Positions 23,911-36,226 are shown, counted from the first letter of the stretch. The stretch: DNA of 64,000 bases from Pampus argenteus (GCA_036937835.1 CM072878.1:517001-581000); one strand, 5' to 3'. Translations and numbers: made by a program. The notes: a model not told the origin generated them from the sequence alone.

Positions 23911-23960
23911 ACAGAGACTGCGGCGTCTCCATTTCACACCAGGGAAGAGACGTACAAGGA

Positions 23961-23990
23961 GTTCTTGCTTCAACAGTGATTGAACGGAAC
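23961..23990 (+). promoter_or_regulatory. Iron-responsive element in ferritin 5' UTR
   Basis: The sequence GCTTCAACAGTGATTGAACG has the hallmark CAGTGN apical loop (CAGTGA), a five-pair upper stem (TTCAA with TTGAA) and the bulged C five bases before the loop. Flanking bases GTTCTT and GGAAC extend the lower stem as in vertebrate ferritin mRNAs. IRP1/IRP2 bind it when iron is low and block translation. Position near the expected cap fits translational control. Confidence 0.95.
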
Positions 23991-24122
23991 TTCTTCCTTC
24001 ATCCCGTTTCATAGTTCAACCAGTCTGCGTTTCTACTCAAACACTACAGAAGAAAATCGACCTAAAGCTCTATTTTTGTACCGTTTTGTTAAGAAAAAGC
24101 ACCAGAAAAGCCGCCAGCCAAA

Positions 24123-25673
24123 ATGGAGTCTCAAGTGCGTCAGAACTACCACCGTGACAGCGAGGCCGCCATCAACAGGATGGTGAACATGGAGCTGTTC
24201 GCCTCCTACACCTACACCTCGATGGTGAGTGAACATGGCTGTAAACATGTCGGTAAACATGGCTGTAAACATGACGGTAAACATGACGGTAAACATGGCG
24301 GTATACATGGCGTTAAACATGGCGTTAAACATGGCGTTAAACATGGCTGTTAAACATGACGTTAATCATGGCTGTTAATCATGGCTGTTAAACATGGCTG
24401 TGTACATGGCTGTGTACATGGCGTTAAACATGGCGTTAAACATGACGGTAAACATGTCAGGGTAGTTTACTAGCTGCTCACACCGTCTGACAGAAAGGAC
24501 AAATACTAACTGCAGCTTATAATGAAGTGTTTTATTGAATGCAGTCAGTAGGAGTTACTGCTCCTGTTATCGCAGCTTGCAGTGTTTCTCCACCCACTCT
24601 ACTGATTAGAAAATGCTGAGTCATGCTTAGCTTGCTGTTTGTTTTAAAGTGTCGTAATTCAACACAGACAGACTACCTAAAGTCATGACTCACTGTCTGG
24701 CTGCATAACTACTGTTTGTCACCTGTGGTTTTTTATTTTGATAAATAATACATGGGTGATGCCTCCCTAATAACTGTTTATCTGGTGACTTCCTCCCTGT
24801 TATCATCCAGGCTTTCTACTTCTCCAGAGACGACGTGGCCCTTCCAGGCTTCTCCCATTTCTTCAAGGAGAACAGTGACGAGGAGAGGGAGCACGCTGAG
24901 AAGCTGCTGTCTTTCCAAAACAAGAGAGGGGGACGCATCTTCTTCCAGGACATCAAGGTTTGTAGAGACAGCTGTGCCTGCCGTGACACCAGTATTTCTA
25001 ATACTGATAAACTAGGCGTAACACGCAGTGACACTCGGTCGCTCCCATTTGCGGTCAGCTCTAATGTTTTGACCCTTGAGCTGTACTTTTCTGTACAGAG
25101 TTGGTCCAAAGTTCAGTATTAAATATACCAACATGTTGATTACTGTTATATGCTCAGTAACTGAGGGTGACGGGCAGCAGTAGTGCTGCTGACTCAGATC
25201 ACTGTACCCTGTTTATACCAGGTGTAATGTGGGTTTTTCTATTTAAATTCTCTTGTGCAGAAACCAGAGCGTGACGAGTGGGGGTCCGGGCTGGAGGCCA
25301 TGCAGTGTGCTCTGCAGCTGGAGAAGAATGTTAACCAGGCTCTACTGGACCTGCACAAACTGGCCTCTGAGCATGTCGACCCTCATGTAAGTGTTGTTTT
25401 TTAATGAAGTCTACTAATGCTGAGACGGTACTGAAGGAAGTGTCCAGTCTGACAATGCTTCTTAATTCTTGGTAAACTGTCTTAATGTAACTGACTGTTC
25501 CCTCATCCTGTCCTCAGCTCTGTGACTTCCTGGAAAGTCATTACCTGAATGAGCAGGTGGAGGCCATCAAGAAGCTGGGTGACCACATCACCAACCTTAG
25601 CCGCATGGATGCCCAAAACAATAAGATGGCAGAGTACCTGTTTGACAAGCACACCCTGGGGGGCAAGAGCTAA
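24123..25673 (+). CDS. fth1: Ferritin, middle (H-type) subunit
   Basis: Four exons, 24123-24224, 24811-24957, 25261-25386 and 25518-25673, give 531 nt (176 aa), the usual length. The cytosolic 24-mer shell oxidises Fe(II) and stores iron. All ferroxidase ligands of the human H chain are present: Glu in NMELFASY, Tyr in SYTY, EE and His in EEREHAEKL, Glu in LQLEKNVNQ, and Gln in LNEQVEAI. The C-terminus KHTLGGKS and the start MESQVRQNYH match fish middle-subunit (M) ferritins, which combine H and L traits. Translation is expected to be controlled by the IRE upstream. The first intron begins with a 12-bp minisatellite. The alternative of a plain H paralogue cannot be excluded without a tree. 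Confidence 0.97.
24233..24460. repeat. 12-bp minisatellite in ferritin intron 1
   Basis: About 19 imperfect copies of a unit like GTAAACATGGCG, starting eight bases after the exon 1 donor. The exon 1 frame stays open through about ten copies, to 24353. Confidence 0.9.
24614..24623 (+). promoter_or_regulatory. NF-E2/MARE-type motif in ferritin intron 1
   Basis: TGCTGAGTCA followed by T is a full match to YGCTGASTCAY except that the preceding base was not considered. It may be an intronic enhancer element. Confidence 0.45.
25187..25196 (+). promoter_or_regulatory. NF-E2/MARE-type motif in ferritin intron 2
   Basis: TGCTGACTCA followed by G: the ten-base core matches and the last flanking base does not. 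Confidence 0.35.
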
Positions 25674-25867
25674 ACGCATCCCCAGCATTTTGAAGCCTTG
25701 AGTCCATATGTTAAGACGGAGGCCCTAACTGCATATTACACTGATCTAATCTGCTTTAACCTATAAAGTGCCATGATGAGTTCTCCATGTTTTGGTGTTG
25801 CAATTCTTAAATGTCAAAGGATGGATGATGCTTTTCAAGACTGATTAAATGTTTCTGATGTGATCTG

Positions 25868-25873
25868 AATAAA
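25868..25873 (+). terminator. Poly(A) signal of ferritin
   Basis: AATAAA 195 bases after the stop codon, a typical 3' UTR length for ferritin. Confidence 0.75.
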
Positions 25874-25879
25874 CCTTTT

Positions 25880-27070
25880 GAGCTGGTGTCTGCATCTATC
25901 GTCATATGTACCTAAAAGCTTGCTTCAAGCCTTGTACACCTATTGTCCCTTTAAAATTCAACCATGAGCAGTGTCTGCTATAACGCATACAATCATTAAA
26001 GTCAAAACTCATTTCACATGCAATACCAAACAGGAAGCTTCACAGGGTGACAACACCAAGCTGCTGTTTAGTCTGGGCTCTGCTCTGTGGGGACCTCCGG
26101 AGGACAAAATGGTATCAGCAGGGTGACAGTCCTGTTTTATTATAATGGCATATGGCTGTATAACTGACTGGAGTATGTCTACTGCTGTCAGAATATGGTG
26201 TTAAATACTAAATTTAGTGTAGTTTCCATGTTAAACTTAAACAAATCAAAAACTTCTTGCACTATTTACTGTGAAACAGATACTGTACAGATAGCTGTGG
26301 TCTTTCATACAGGACGGATCTGTTTTCTGCTATATTTGTACGTCCATACTAGTGATAGACAGTGCTGCCTTTACTGATATGAAGTGTGTGTGTGTGTGAA
26401 GGTTACCTACGATGGACGGCTCTGGTTGGTTGCTGTCCAGGGTGTTGAAGCTGAAGCCTGCAAAGCAACTAAACTACACTGAAACAGTCAAATTACAAAA
26501 GCTGCAAGTAAAACGAGCTGTCTGTAGAAACTTCTACTTGCTCCACTCAGAAATAGTTTTGTAATTCACAAACGTTTTGGGACTCATGTTTTTATTCCAG
26601 AATTGGAGGACATTTGGGCTTCAAAATTCTTGAAAAAATCCTTCACTTTTGTGATTTTCTGCTACATATTTATCAATAATAGGTAATAAACTCAGACTTG
26701 ATTAGCTCAGCTTACTAATCAATAGTTCAATTTTTATTATGATTTATTTGGTGTTTACAATACCTGGTGCAACCCTGTTACCAACACTGAGCAACCTGAA
26801 AGAAGTACATTATTCATTTCTGAAATATTCCTTTTCCATTAAGTAAATAAACTAACATATATTATATTTATAAACATTTATCACATATGACTTGATTTAA
26901 ATTAATTTGAACAACTTTAGAAATCTGTCTCACCCAACTTTTCAATAATAGCATGTTTCACTTTAACAATTTCACTATTTATTGTACAATATTTACTTTA
27001 CACATATTGTATATGATTGCAAACTCTTTTAAGTAAAATGAGTGAAACCCTTTTGAGCTGAGAAAGTAAT
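25880..27070. other. Intergenic downstream of ferritin
   Basis: AT-rich sequence without a supportable gene on either strand and no recognised repeat family. Confidence 0.5.
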
Positions 27071-27304
27071 TTAGCAATACCAGGTGCTGTACCCCCCTCC
27101 CATGGGCCCACCACCCATGGGAGGGGTCTCAGGGGGGGAACGGTGCGAAGAGAGATGGGCGGCAGTCGGAGACGGGGACCCTGGCGGTCCGACCCCGGTT
27201 GCAGAAGCTGGCTCTAGCAGAAGTGGCTGGGAGAGGGAAGTCTGGGCTTCCCTGCTGAAGCTGCTGCCCCCGCGACCCGACCACGGATAAGCGGAAGAAA
27301 ACAA
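27071..27304 (-). other. GC-rich open frame of unknown nature
   Basis: A locally GC-rich patch in AT-rich surroundings. The minus frame is rich in Pro, Gly and Ser and ends PPMGGGPMGGGYSTWYC before a stop. A CAG acceptor after a pyrimidine-containing stretch near 27262 could make it a terminal exon, but no upstream exon is visible and I do not recognise the protein. Confidence 0.2.
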
Positions 27305-27756
27305 AACGAAAGATCATCATATAAAAGTGACAAATAAATGCCCAAGACACTAAAGCATTGTTTGAATAACTTTTAATACCTTCTGTTGCACTTTTCCTCA
27401 AATAACACCCCAAAATGGAAGAAACAATAAACTTGCCCTTTGGTTCAGAACATTGCTTTTAAACCTTTGATGGCTGGCTGCCGTAGCCTATCAACATACT
27501 AACAGTGAGTTAAAACATTTCATTTAACACTTTACTTAACACTTAGCTAAAACCTTGTCATCTGCTTTAGAACATCGGTCTTCTAATATTACTTTACTCT
27601 TCATGGCTGACCAGTGTTTCGTTGGTCTTCTGCAAAGGCCAGGTGGTGTGAGGTAACATTATGTGGCGGTGGAATGATGGTCAGCAGTATGACGTGTGCC
27701 GCTGCCTTTCTTGGCCAGGTCACCCTTGTAAAAGAGGTCTTGATCTCAATGGGTTT

Positions 27757-28460
27757 TTATCTGGTTAAATAAAGGTTAGTATAATAATCCTCAAAGGGAT
27801 ACCAATGGACATCCTCCCTCAACGGCCAGAAAAAGCGGTTTCCCCGACTCTGTGCATACATTTCACCTGGCAGTGGGTCTGATTCACCTCTTGGATGGTC
27901 CCTGGGTAGATGTGGCCCCCATGCAGCAGGGCACACCATTTACCCACAACCTCTGGAGTATGCCACTGCTCTTCTTCTGGTGTGCTGTGTGTTAGGTCTG
28001 TGTGGCCATCTGTAGAATTAAAGCTTTTAGTTTTCTGGTAATTACATTCCTGATTCCCCTTTGCAGAACACACGCCGCTGATGTCGCAGTAGAGTATTTT
28101 TCCAGGTGAAAGAGTAATCACCTGGGAAGGCAAGATCAGTTATACGCAAGCTAGTTCAAAGTGCTTTAACTAAATAAGAGTCATGGAGAAACAGTGAAGT
28201 GAAGACTCATTGTGGATGGTACCGCTGGAAGGTCAGCTGGCATTTCCTTCACTGCATCATCTACATCTTGCTCCTGGATGTAAAACAAGTTCACCGTTGA
28301 CTGACCATCATTCAGAGCTGGGTAAAGGGACATTGCCGTGGGAATATTAACTCCTTGGCTGCCATGCCTGTCAGCCCTCCTCTTCAGTGTGCCATCTGGG
28401 GCTCCTTTGCCATGATTGGCTTCAAAGTAATTCCAGGTTCCCCTTGTGAAACCCATCTTA
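27757..28460 (-). pseudogene. Fragment of a repeated uncharacterised fish gene (probably transposon-linked)
   Basis: Two minus-strand pieces separated by a candidate intron. The first (about 28440-28190) reads TWNYFEANHGKGAPDG and, later, VKEMPADLPAVPSTM. The second (about 28130-27790) reads ITLSPGKILYCDISGVCSAK, then WHTPEVVGKWCALLHGGHIYPG and KCMHRVG. The reading frame shifts near 27845, and the family-typical NRFFWPLREDVHWYPFED continues in another frame. I recall this pattern from many uncharacterised fish proteins that occur in multiple copies. The function is unknown, and the frameshift indicates a dead copy. Confidence 0.5.
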
Positions 28461-28559
28461 AAACATGTGATGGCTAACCCTAACCAGAACCATAACCATA
28501 ACCCATAATGGCCTACCATTAGAAAATAAAAGGAACAATTCACTGTAAATTCAGAAATG

Positions 28560-29515
28560 TGTTTACAATACGTAGAGTAACTAAATTATATCTCAGATAA
28601 TGTAAATTGTTGAACTGAATTACAAATAATAGCTGTTAAAGTCTGAGTAACGTGGAGGTCCAACCATGTTAATGTAATCACAGTAACAGGGTTGCAAATC
28701 TATAATCTATACTGATGTTACCTTTTTCTCAGGAATAGAAGCTAGCTGTTCATCTAGCTGTTACTGTTACAGGAGGACAAACGTACTTATGTAAATATGT
28801 AATGAATTTTTGTTTCTGATCATATACATAACAGGGTTGCACCAGAGAGGACACACCTTTGCTCTATCTGTTTGATGATGTCATATCCAGGGTATCATGT
28901 TACTCACTGCTTTCTTCTTCTTCTACCACGCTAAAAAGGTTATGGTAACAGGGTTGTGTGCGTGTTGTGGGACACACGTTTTATGAATTATTATTATTAT
29001 TTAAAACATTATGTTTATTTAAACATGTAGAAGAGACAGCAATGAAACAAATAATACCAAAAAAATAAATTTCAATTTCATTTTAACGGTTTTATTTGAG
29101 ATTCAATTTGGCCATTAGGGGGGTGGGACAAGGGAAAATGGCATTTTAGGGGGGCTACTCCAGACTTACTTAGTATTGTTAAAACTCCTTTCAAGCATTC
29201 TTTTCTCTTAGTTTTTTAGATTTGGTCTCAGGACAAGTACATTTACTCAGAAACTACATGTTTTATTCAAGATTTGATGGGTGGGACGTAAAATGACCCT
29301 GGTGTATTCATGGATTATAAATGCTGTCATTTCAAACATTAGTTCTAATCAAGAATACAGCAGGAATTTGTCTTGGGAGAAATATGATTCACATTCAAAG
29401 TGTTCAATGATTTGGCTCTTACGGATTGACTGCAGTGTAGGTGGACAGTAAGTAGTTGGCAGTGAGGGATATTGTGGAGATTAACACAGTTGGGGGAGGG
29501 GGGGGGGGGGGGGCA
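28560..29515. other. Non-coding, ends in poly-G tract
   Basis: No gene seen. The segment ends with a nearly pure run of about 25 G (29488-29513). Confidence 0.5.
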
Positions 29516-29519
29516 GACA

Positions 29520-29629
29520 GAGTTGTGCGTAACGACTTCTCTTCAGTCAGTGGAGGATTTGACTAGAAAACATTTGGACGCAAAATAGTGATAAAACCAG
29601 GGAAGCAAGAAGCACTGATACTGAACAGG
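29520..29629 (+). other. Candidate non-coding first exon of the synaptotagmin gene
   Basis: The first coding synaptotagmin exon has an acceptor seven bases before its ATG, so an upstream 5' UTR exon must exist. This stretch ends at a strong donor (ACTGAACAGG then GTGAGT) just downstream of a poly-G patch and lacks an ATG-led frame. It is a guess by elimination; other positions up to 36 kb are possible. Confidence 0.2.
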
Positions 29630-29631
29630 GT

Positions 29632-31385
29632 GAGTTATATGCTGCTTTCACTTTTATTTTGCATATTTTATTTTAAGAATTAGTTATCATCTTGAATTTC
29701 TATTTTTCTCAGGCAAACAGTCAAAAGTCTTCAGTGACTGATCATGAAAATGTGATTGTAGGTGTAAATGCATTAATGACTCATTTCAACTGCGTCCTCT
29801 GACTTCCTGCATGTACCTGGATACTTTTTCAAATCCCTTAACACGCAGCTGTGGTCACAGGGACCACAAGGTTAATGTTAATTTATTAGAGTTTCCATGC
29901 TTCAAATGGCACAAAAGGCACTCTCCATCTTTGGATTAATGCATTTCACTAATGAAGTTTTTGCATGAAAGAAACATTTAGGTTTTATGCACAATAGGGG
30001 GTGTTTTCTAAAACGGGCAAAGATTAGTTTAAGTGGATTACAGGAGGCTAATGCAGCGTCAGTGTCTATTTGTGTCAGTGTTTGCGTTGATGTGAAATGT
30101 TTACCTCTGCAGCCTATATGAAGTTTCTGACATTGTGCATTATAAACTGTTAATCTTGTTGATGTGTGGATGTTGGGAGGATGAACAGAATAGGATGAAC
30201 AGTAGCTACACAGCTCACCACAGGCACCATGATATTTAATTAGAAAAGAGGGATTAAAAAAGCAAACATCACAGGGGTAGAAGTGATGCTGAAATCAGCA
30301 AGACCAGAAATGAAAGATTGATTTTCAAAATGAATGAATGAATATCTGTCAAAAATGGTGTTATGTTTTTAACTTTATGTTTTATGCCCTTCAAATTTCT
30401 AACCTTATCTATGTACAATAGATATATCTTGTGATGCATAATATCACAAAGTGTCATTTTTACACTGTTGCTCTTAAAAACATAAATAACGTGTTAATTA
30501 GTCACTTTTCGAGTCAGGCTAACTGTTTCCCTGCTTTTAGTCTTTATGCTAAACTAACTGGCTGTCAGGAGTAGCTTCATATTCATATTTTACCTAATGT
30601 CTACATATTTCTTTAACCTAATATGATAGTCAGTGTAGCATTATCTCTCCCCTGTCAGTTTGTTTCACCTCTGCAGAAGCAATGACAGCATCTTCAAAAT
30701 CATAAGTCATAATACAACCGCTGTAAATCCTCACAGGAATATTGCTGCAATGTTATATTTATATTGACTCTAATGTTGCTTAGATTTAATGTTTCTCTCC
30801 TTTATTGTGATTAGTGTATTGCTCCTTTTCTCCGTCACACTGCTAAACATATGATGATTTTGCTTGATATGTCAAACAAATGTAAAACAGTCAGGTACAG
30901 GACAGTACCAGTCAGGCAGAGTGTCCGAAGCTTAATGCAGCCTCAGGTTCAGTTCAGAGCTTGTGAGCTTTCAGACTGACAAAATCCCACCGCCGGCTGT
31001 TCACCTCCAATCTGTCTGCAGGGAGATCAGAGCAGAGAGCTTTAAATAAAAACTCTTATTCAGCAAACCAGAAAGTAATTAGGATTTTTGGCCCATATTT
31101 CATTACTATCACAGAGGACCAAGAAAACCTGCAAATATTCACATCTGAGAAGCTTTTTGGCATTTTGCTTCAGTTGACTAATTATTTCAGCTCTATGAAA
31201 ATGAACTTATATTTAAAAAACATGATTAAAAATAGACCATAAAAATGTTGTTTGTGCCTGATTAAGATAACAAATCTGTTAGAAATATTGACTTGGATCC
31301 ATATTTATGGCCACTGTCAAGCTTGTTGTAGGAATGACATTTTGGTTTTGCACTCTACGGTGTATCAGTGATATACTGGATGAAA
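29632..31385. other. Non-coding, AT-rich
   Basis: No supportable coding exon. A short LINE-terminus-like string (repeated ATCA followed by AAATTTTATTTATATAG) closes it at about 31395-31430. Confidence 0.5.
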
Positions 31386-31475
31386 ACCATGAGATCAATC
31401 AATCAATCAATCAAATTTTATTTATATAGATGCGATTGAAAGCTCTGACTTGTGGACTTCTCCCGTCACTATCCT

Positions 31476-31476
<1 letters not shown>

Positions 31477-31532
<56 letters not shown>
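31477..31532. repeat. (CA)n microsatellite
   Basis: About 28 CA dinucleotides without interruption. Confidence 0.95.
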
Positions 31533-31536
<4 letters not shown>

Positions 31537-31993
31537 TTATCATTTTATACACATTTTGTAATAAGAAATCGTGTGAAATAAGGCTCGTACTGAACCTTTC
31601 CTCCCTGCTTACTGTGCCATTACGTTGCCACACAATGACTTGTTATTACTCTGATGTGAGTTTTGCTTCTCTAATTTTTGGTTTCCCAAACTATGACCCA
31701 GGAGACAAAATGGATCACTGTTTGTTGAAGAGTTCGCTGTGACCAACCTGAAATCTCTGAGATCACAGAGATACATATTCCTGCATCAAACTGAACAGGT
31801 TTCTGACTCACTGATGCACAGTTTTGGCAGCAGTCCCTCCTAAATCTGCTGCGACCCAGATAACAACTTTGGTCATCATCCTGGTTTTTGGGGTGTTCTG
31901 AACTGCAGATAAAATATCATTATGCAACACACAGAAACTGCAGAAAGACACAGAATTCAGTGGATGCTTTTATCCAAAGTACTTACAATACCA

Positions 31994-31995
31994 CC

Positions 31996-32026
<31 letters not shown>

Positions 32027-33260
32027 CAGATAGATAGATAGATAGAGCAGTCTGTGGGAGAAAGTGCTCCGCTGTCTGTCCACTGTGTGATGGAGAGGGT
32101 GCTGATCATTGTCCATGATGGTAAACAGTTTATTCAGCATCCTCCTCTCCACCACAGTACCAAACGTCTCCAGCCGGACACCAAGTACAGAGCCAGCCTT
32201 CTTGATGATTTTATCAAGTCTGTTGGTGTCGCTGGCTCTGATGCTGCTACCCCAACACACAGCAGCAAAGAAGACGACACTGGCAACAACAGACTGGTAG
32301 AAGATCTCCAACATCTTGCTGCACACGTTGAAGGATCTCAGCTTCCTCAGGAAATAGAGTCTGCTCATCCCCTTCTTGTACACAGCTTCTGTGTTAGATT
32401 TCCAGTCCAGTCTGTTGTCAATCACCACTCCCAGGTATTTGTAGTCCTCCACCTCCTCCACCACCTCCACCCTGATCAGTACTGGCTATGAAGGCATCCT
32501 CTTCCTCCTGAAGTCCATCACCATCTCTCTGGTCTTGTTGACATTCAGCCTCAGGTGATTCTGTTCAGACCACTCTACAAAGTTGTCCACCAGCGTCCTG
32601 TACTCACCCTCCTCTCCCTCCCTTATACACCCAACAACAGCTGAGTCATCAGAAAACTTCTGCAGGTCACATGACTCAGAGTTGTATTGAAAGTCAGTGG
32701 TGTATAAGGTGAAGAGGAAGGGAGAAAGCACAGTCCCCTGTGGAGCTCCTGTATCACTGACCACCACATCAGACAGGTCTTCAGGATCCTGGGTGTGATG
32801 CCTGCAGCCTTTCGCTGGTGTAATCGTTCCAGCTGCCTCTTAACCTGGCCTGTAGTCACCATTGGGCAGGGGTTGCTGCAGATGTCTTCAGTAGAGGAGG
32901 TGGGAGATGAGGAGGAGGAGGATGAGCAGGTGGAGAGGTGCTGGACAGGAGAAGGCCGGGTGGGTTGAGCCATTTGGGACAGTGTGGGTGTGTGGAGGGG
33001 TGGGGACGTTTGAGGGTTCATAGGAGGTGAGCTAAACCTGTTGAATTGGTTTGCTCTTTCTAGGCTCCCTGCTGTCAGCCGGTCTCTTCCTGTCATCCCT
33101 GTGATGTGCTTCATCCCCGTCCACACATCTCTCACACTGTTCTGTTGTAGTTTGGCCTCCAGCTTCTTCCTGTAATTGTCCCTGCATGTCCTCAGCCTTT
33201 GTCTGAGTTCATGCTGCACTCTTCTCTGCTCCTCTTTATCTCCAGACCTGAAAGCTGGAG
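31994..33260 (-). mobile_element. Rex1-like non-LTR retrotransposon with internal deletion
   Basis: In minus-strand order there is a pre-RT linker (RQRLRTCRDNYRKKLEAKLQ, VWTGMKHITGM), then the RT start (QVKRQLERLHQRKAAGITPR). The middle RT motifs follow: GAPQGTVLSPFLFTLYTTDF, the active-site variant FSDDSAVVG (normally FADD), and LRLNVNKTREMVMDFRRKR. The C-terminal part has DYKYLGVVIDNRLDWKSNTE and LYFLRKLRSFNVCSKMLE. Between about 32770 and 32800 the frame jumps directly from the RT start to the GAPQG block, so several hundred bases are deleted there. The 3' side ends in a GATA repeat (31998-32045). The element is 5'-truncated and inactive. Confidence 0.8.
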
Positions 33261-33305
33261 GCTTACACTGATTTTGGACTTTTATTTGAAATCAAATAGT
33301 AATCG

Positions 33306-34972
33306 GCTACAGTCATATGCCTCTGATATGACTACAGTCATACGTCTTTGATTTGACTACAGTCATACGTCTTTGATATAACTACAGTCATACGCCTCTG
33401 ATTTGACTACAGTCATACGCCTCTGACATGACTACAGTCATACGCCTCTGATATAACTACAGTCATACGCCTCTGATATAACTACAGTCATACGTCTCTG
33501 ATTTGACTACAGTCATACGCCTGTGATATGACTACAGTCATACGCCTTTTGATTTGACTACAGTCATACGCCTCTGATATAACTACAGTCATACACCTCT
33601 GATTTGACTACAGTCATACGCCTTTTGATTTGACTACAGTCATACGCCTCTGATATAACTACAGTCATACGCCTCTGATATAACTACAGTCATACACCTC
33701 TGATTTGACTACAGTCATACGCCTCTGATTTGACTAGTCATACGTCTCTGATTTGACTACAGTCATACGCCTCTGATTTGACTACAGTCATCCGCCTCTG
33801 ATTTGACTACAGTCATACGTCTCTGATTTGACTACAGTCATACGCCTCTGATATGACTACAGTCATACGCCTCTGACATGACTACAGTCATACGCCTCTG
33901 ATATGACTACAGTCATACGCCTCTGACATGACTAGTCATATGTCTCTGATATAACTACAGTCATACGCCTCTGATATGACTACAGTCATACGCCTCTGAT
34001 TTGACTACAGTCATACGCCTCTGATATAACTACAGTCATACGCCTGTGATATGACTACAGTCATACGCCTCTGATATAACTACAGTCATACGTCTCTGAT
34101 TTGACTACAGTCATACGCCTGTGATATGACTACAGTCATACGCCTTTTGATTTGACTACAGTCATACGCCTCTGATATGACCACAGTCATACGCCTCTGA
34201 TTTGACTACAGTCATACGCCTTTTGATATGACTACAGTCATACGCCTCTGATTTGACTACAGTCATACGTCTCTTATATAAACAGTCATACGCCTCTGAT
34301 ATAACTACAGTCATACGTCTCTGATTTGACTACAGTCATACGCCTCTGATTTGACTACAGTCATCCGCCTCTGATTTGACTACAGTCATCCGCCTCTGAT
34401 TTGACTACAGTCATACGTCTCTGATTTGACTACAGTCATACGCCTCTGATATGACTACAGTCATACGCCTCTGACATGACTACAGTCATACGCCTCTGAT
34501 ATGACTACAGTCATACGCCTCTGACATGACTAGTCATGTGTCTCTGATATAACTACAGTCATACGCCTCTGATATAACTACAGTCATACGCCTCTGATTT
34601 GACTACAGTCATACGCCTCTGATATAACTACAGTCATACGCCTGTGATATGACTACAGTCATACGCCTCTGATATAACTACAGTCATACGTCTCTGATTT
34701 GACTACAGTCATACGCCTGTGATATGACTACAGTCATACGCCTTTTGATTTGACTACAGTCATACGCCTCTGATATGACTACAGTCATACGCCTCTGATT
34801 TGACTACAGTCATACGCCTCTGACATGACTACAGTCATACGCCTCTGATTTGACTACAGTCATACGCCTTTTGATATGACTACAGTCATACGCCTCTGAT
34901 TTGACTACAGTCATACGTCTCTTATATAAACAGTCATACGCCTCTGATATAACTACAGTCATTTTTATTATC
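33306..34972. repeat. 25-bp satellite array with higher-order structure
   Basis: About 66 tandem copies of a 25-bp unit built on TGACTACAGTCATACGCC followed by TCTGATT or a variant. Variant units (CATCCGCC, CTTTTGATT, ACATGACTAGTCAT, CTTATATAAA) recur in the same order with an offset of about 600 bases. For example TAGTCAT variants occur at 33933 and 34531. This shows duplication of a block of about 24 units. Each unit holds the inverted pair TGACT-AC-AGTCA. It is non-coding, with stops in all frames. Confidence 0.95.
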
Positions 34973-36219
34973 TTTTCAACTCAGACGAGACCAATTCTGG
35001 GGGGATAACAGCAGATACTAGTAATTATTGATCACTGAAAATGATCAGATTTAACTCATATAGAAATATTTGGAATTGCAGCGAGAGGGAAAGAGTGCGA
35101 AAATGACAGACGCAACATATTAGTGTCTGCTTTTAAAATCACTAAACTCAGATTTCTTCTGCCACAAATCAATCAGTTATTCTATCTATCTATCAGTCAA
35201 TCAAATCAAGCAATCATCTATCTATGTGAACACACACACAGACACATTGAGGTTCCAACCCTCTAATCCTCTGCTTATTTAATCCTGTGGGATAAAAGAG
35301 TTAATGTAACACAACTCGCCACCTAAATCTGATCTCATTATGGAAATATGATGTGTACTGTATGTGCGTCTGTGTGTGCAGGAGTGTATGTGCGGATGTG
35401 AGTCTCGATTTCAGCTGTTGTGCAGGAAGATTAGTGACAGAAGGGAAACAACAGAGGGGAGGAGTGAAGGAGAGACGATGGCAGGACGGGTGGAGGAAGG
35501 GGAGGAGACTGTCCTTAATTTGTTTAAACCGAGGGATTTTTGGATTACCTTTGGCAATTAATCTTGTTACATTGCTGCACAGTGACTGAGGCGAGGGTGG
35601 GGCCTGTGTGTGTGAGTGTGTGTGTATGTGTGTACACAACTACAGGATACACAACTCCTTAAGAGAATGCCACAATGACCAGAAAGTGATGTATTTCTTC
35701 TTAACTCTTCTTAAACTCATTCTTTCTATTTGCATGTTCAAGCCTGATTCATAACTTATTGAGGTACATTTACAGTGTGTCTCATTAATCACACTAATAG
35801 AAACTCTGTGGGCTTGGAGATGGAAAAAAGGGTTGTGGTTAGCTAAAGTAGGACTGTATTTATACATAGTCCTTCTACATTTGAGAGGAATATTGTGCTT
35901 TTACTCCTGTGTTCATTTGGCAGCAGCCAGTGATGTAAATGCTGCTAACACTTTTAATTCTGGATGCATGTTTTTTATTCATACATTTACATTTATTCAT
36001 TAATTAATAGACAGTATAATCAATTTTGTGCCACCACACCACTCTCATACCGATGCTTTTACCCACTGGTTTTAGCTGAAAGGCTGTAAGAACCCACTGC
36101 ATCAAAAGATTTGATTGGATTTGATGTGACAATAATATGAAAATGAGTGTTGCAGTTTGCAAAAGCAATGAAGCCTACAGAAACATAAACGACTCTAAGT
36201 TGTTTTGTTTTTTTTACAG
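34973..36219. other. Non-coding upstream of first synaptotagmin coding exon
   Basis: No supportable exon. It probably lies in the 5' UTR intron of the synaptotagmin gene. It has scattered short CTAT and TG repeats. Confidence 0.5.
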
Positions 36220-36226
36220 AGCAGCA

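Noticed and set aside
33306..34972. Regularly spaced repeats resembling a CRISPR array
   Set aside because: The whole 25-bp unit repeats without unique spacers, in a vertebrate context with no cas genes; it is a satellite.
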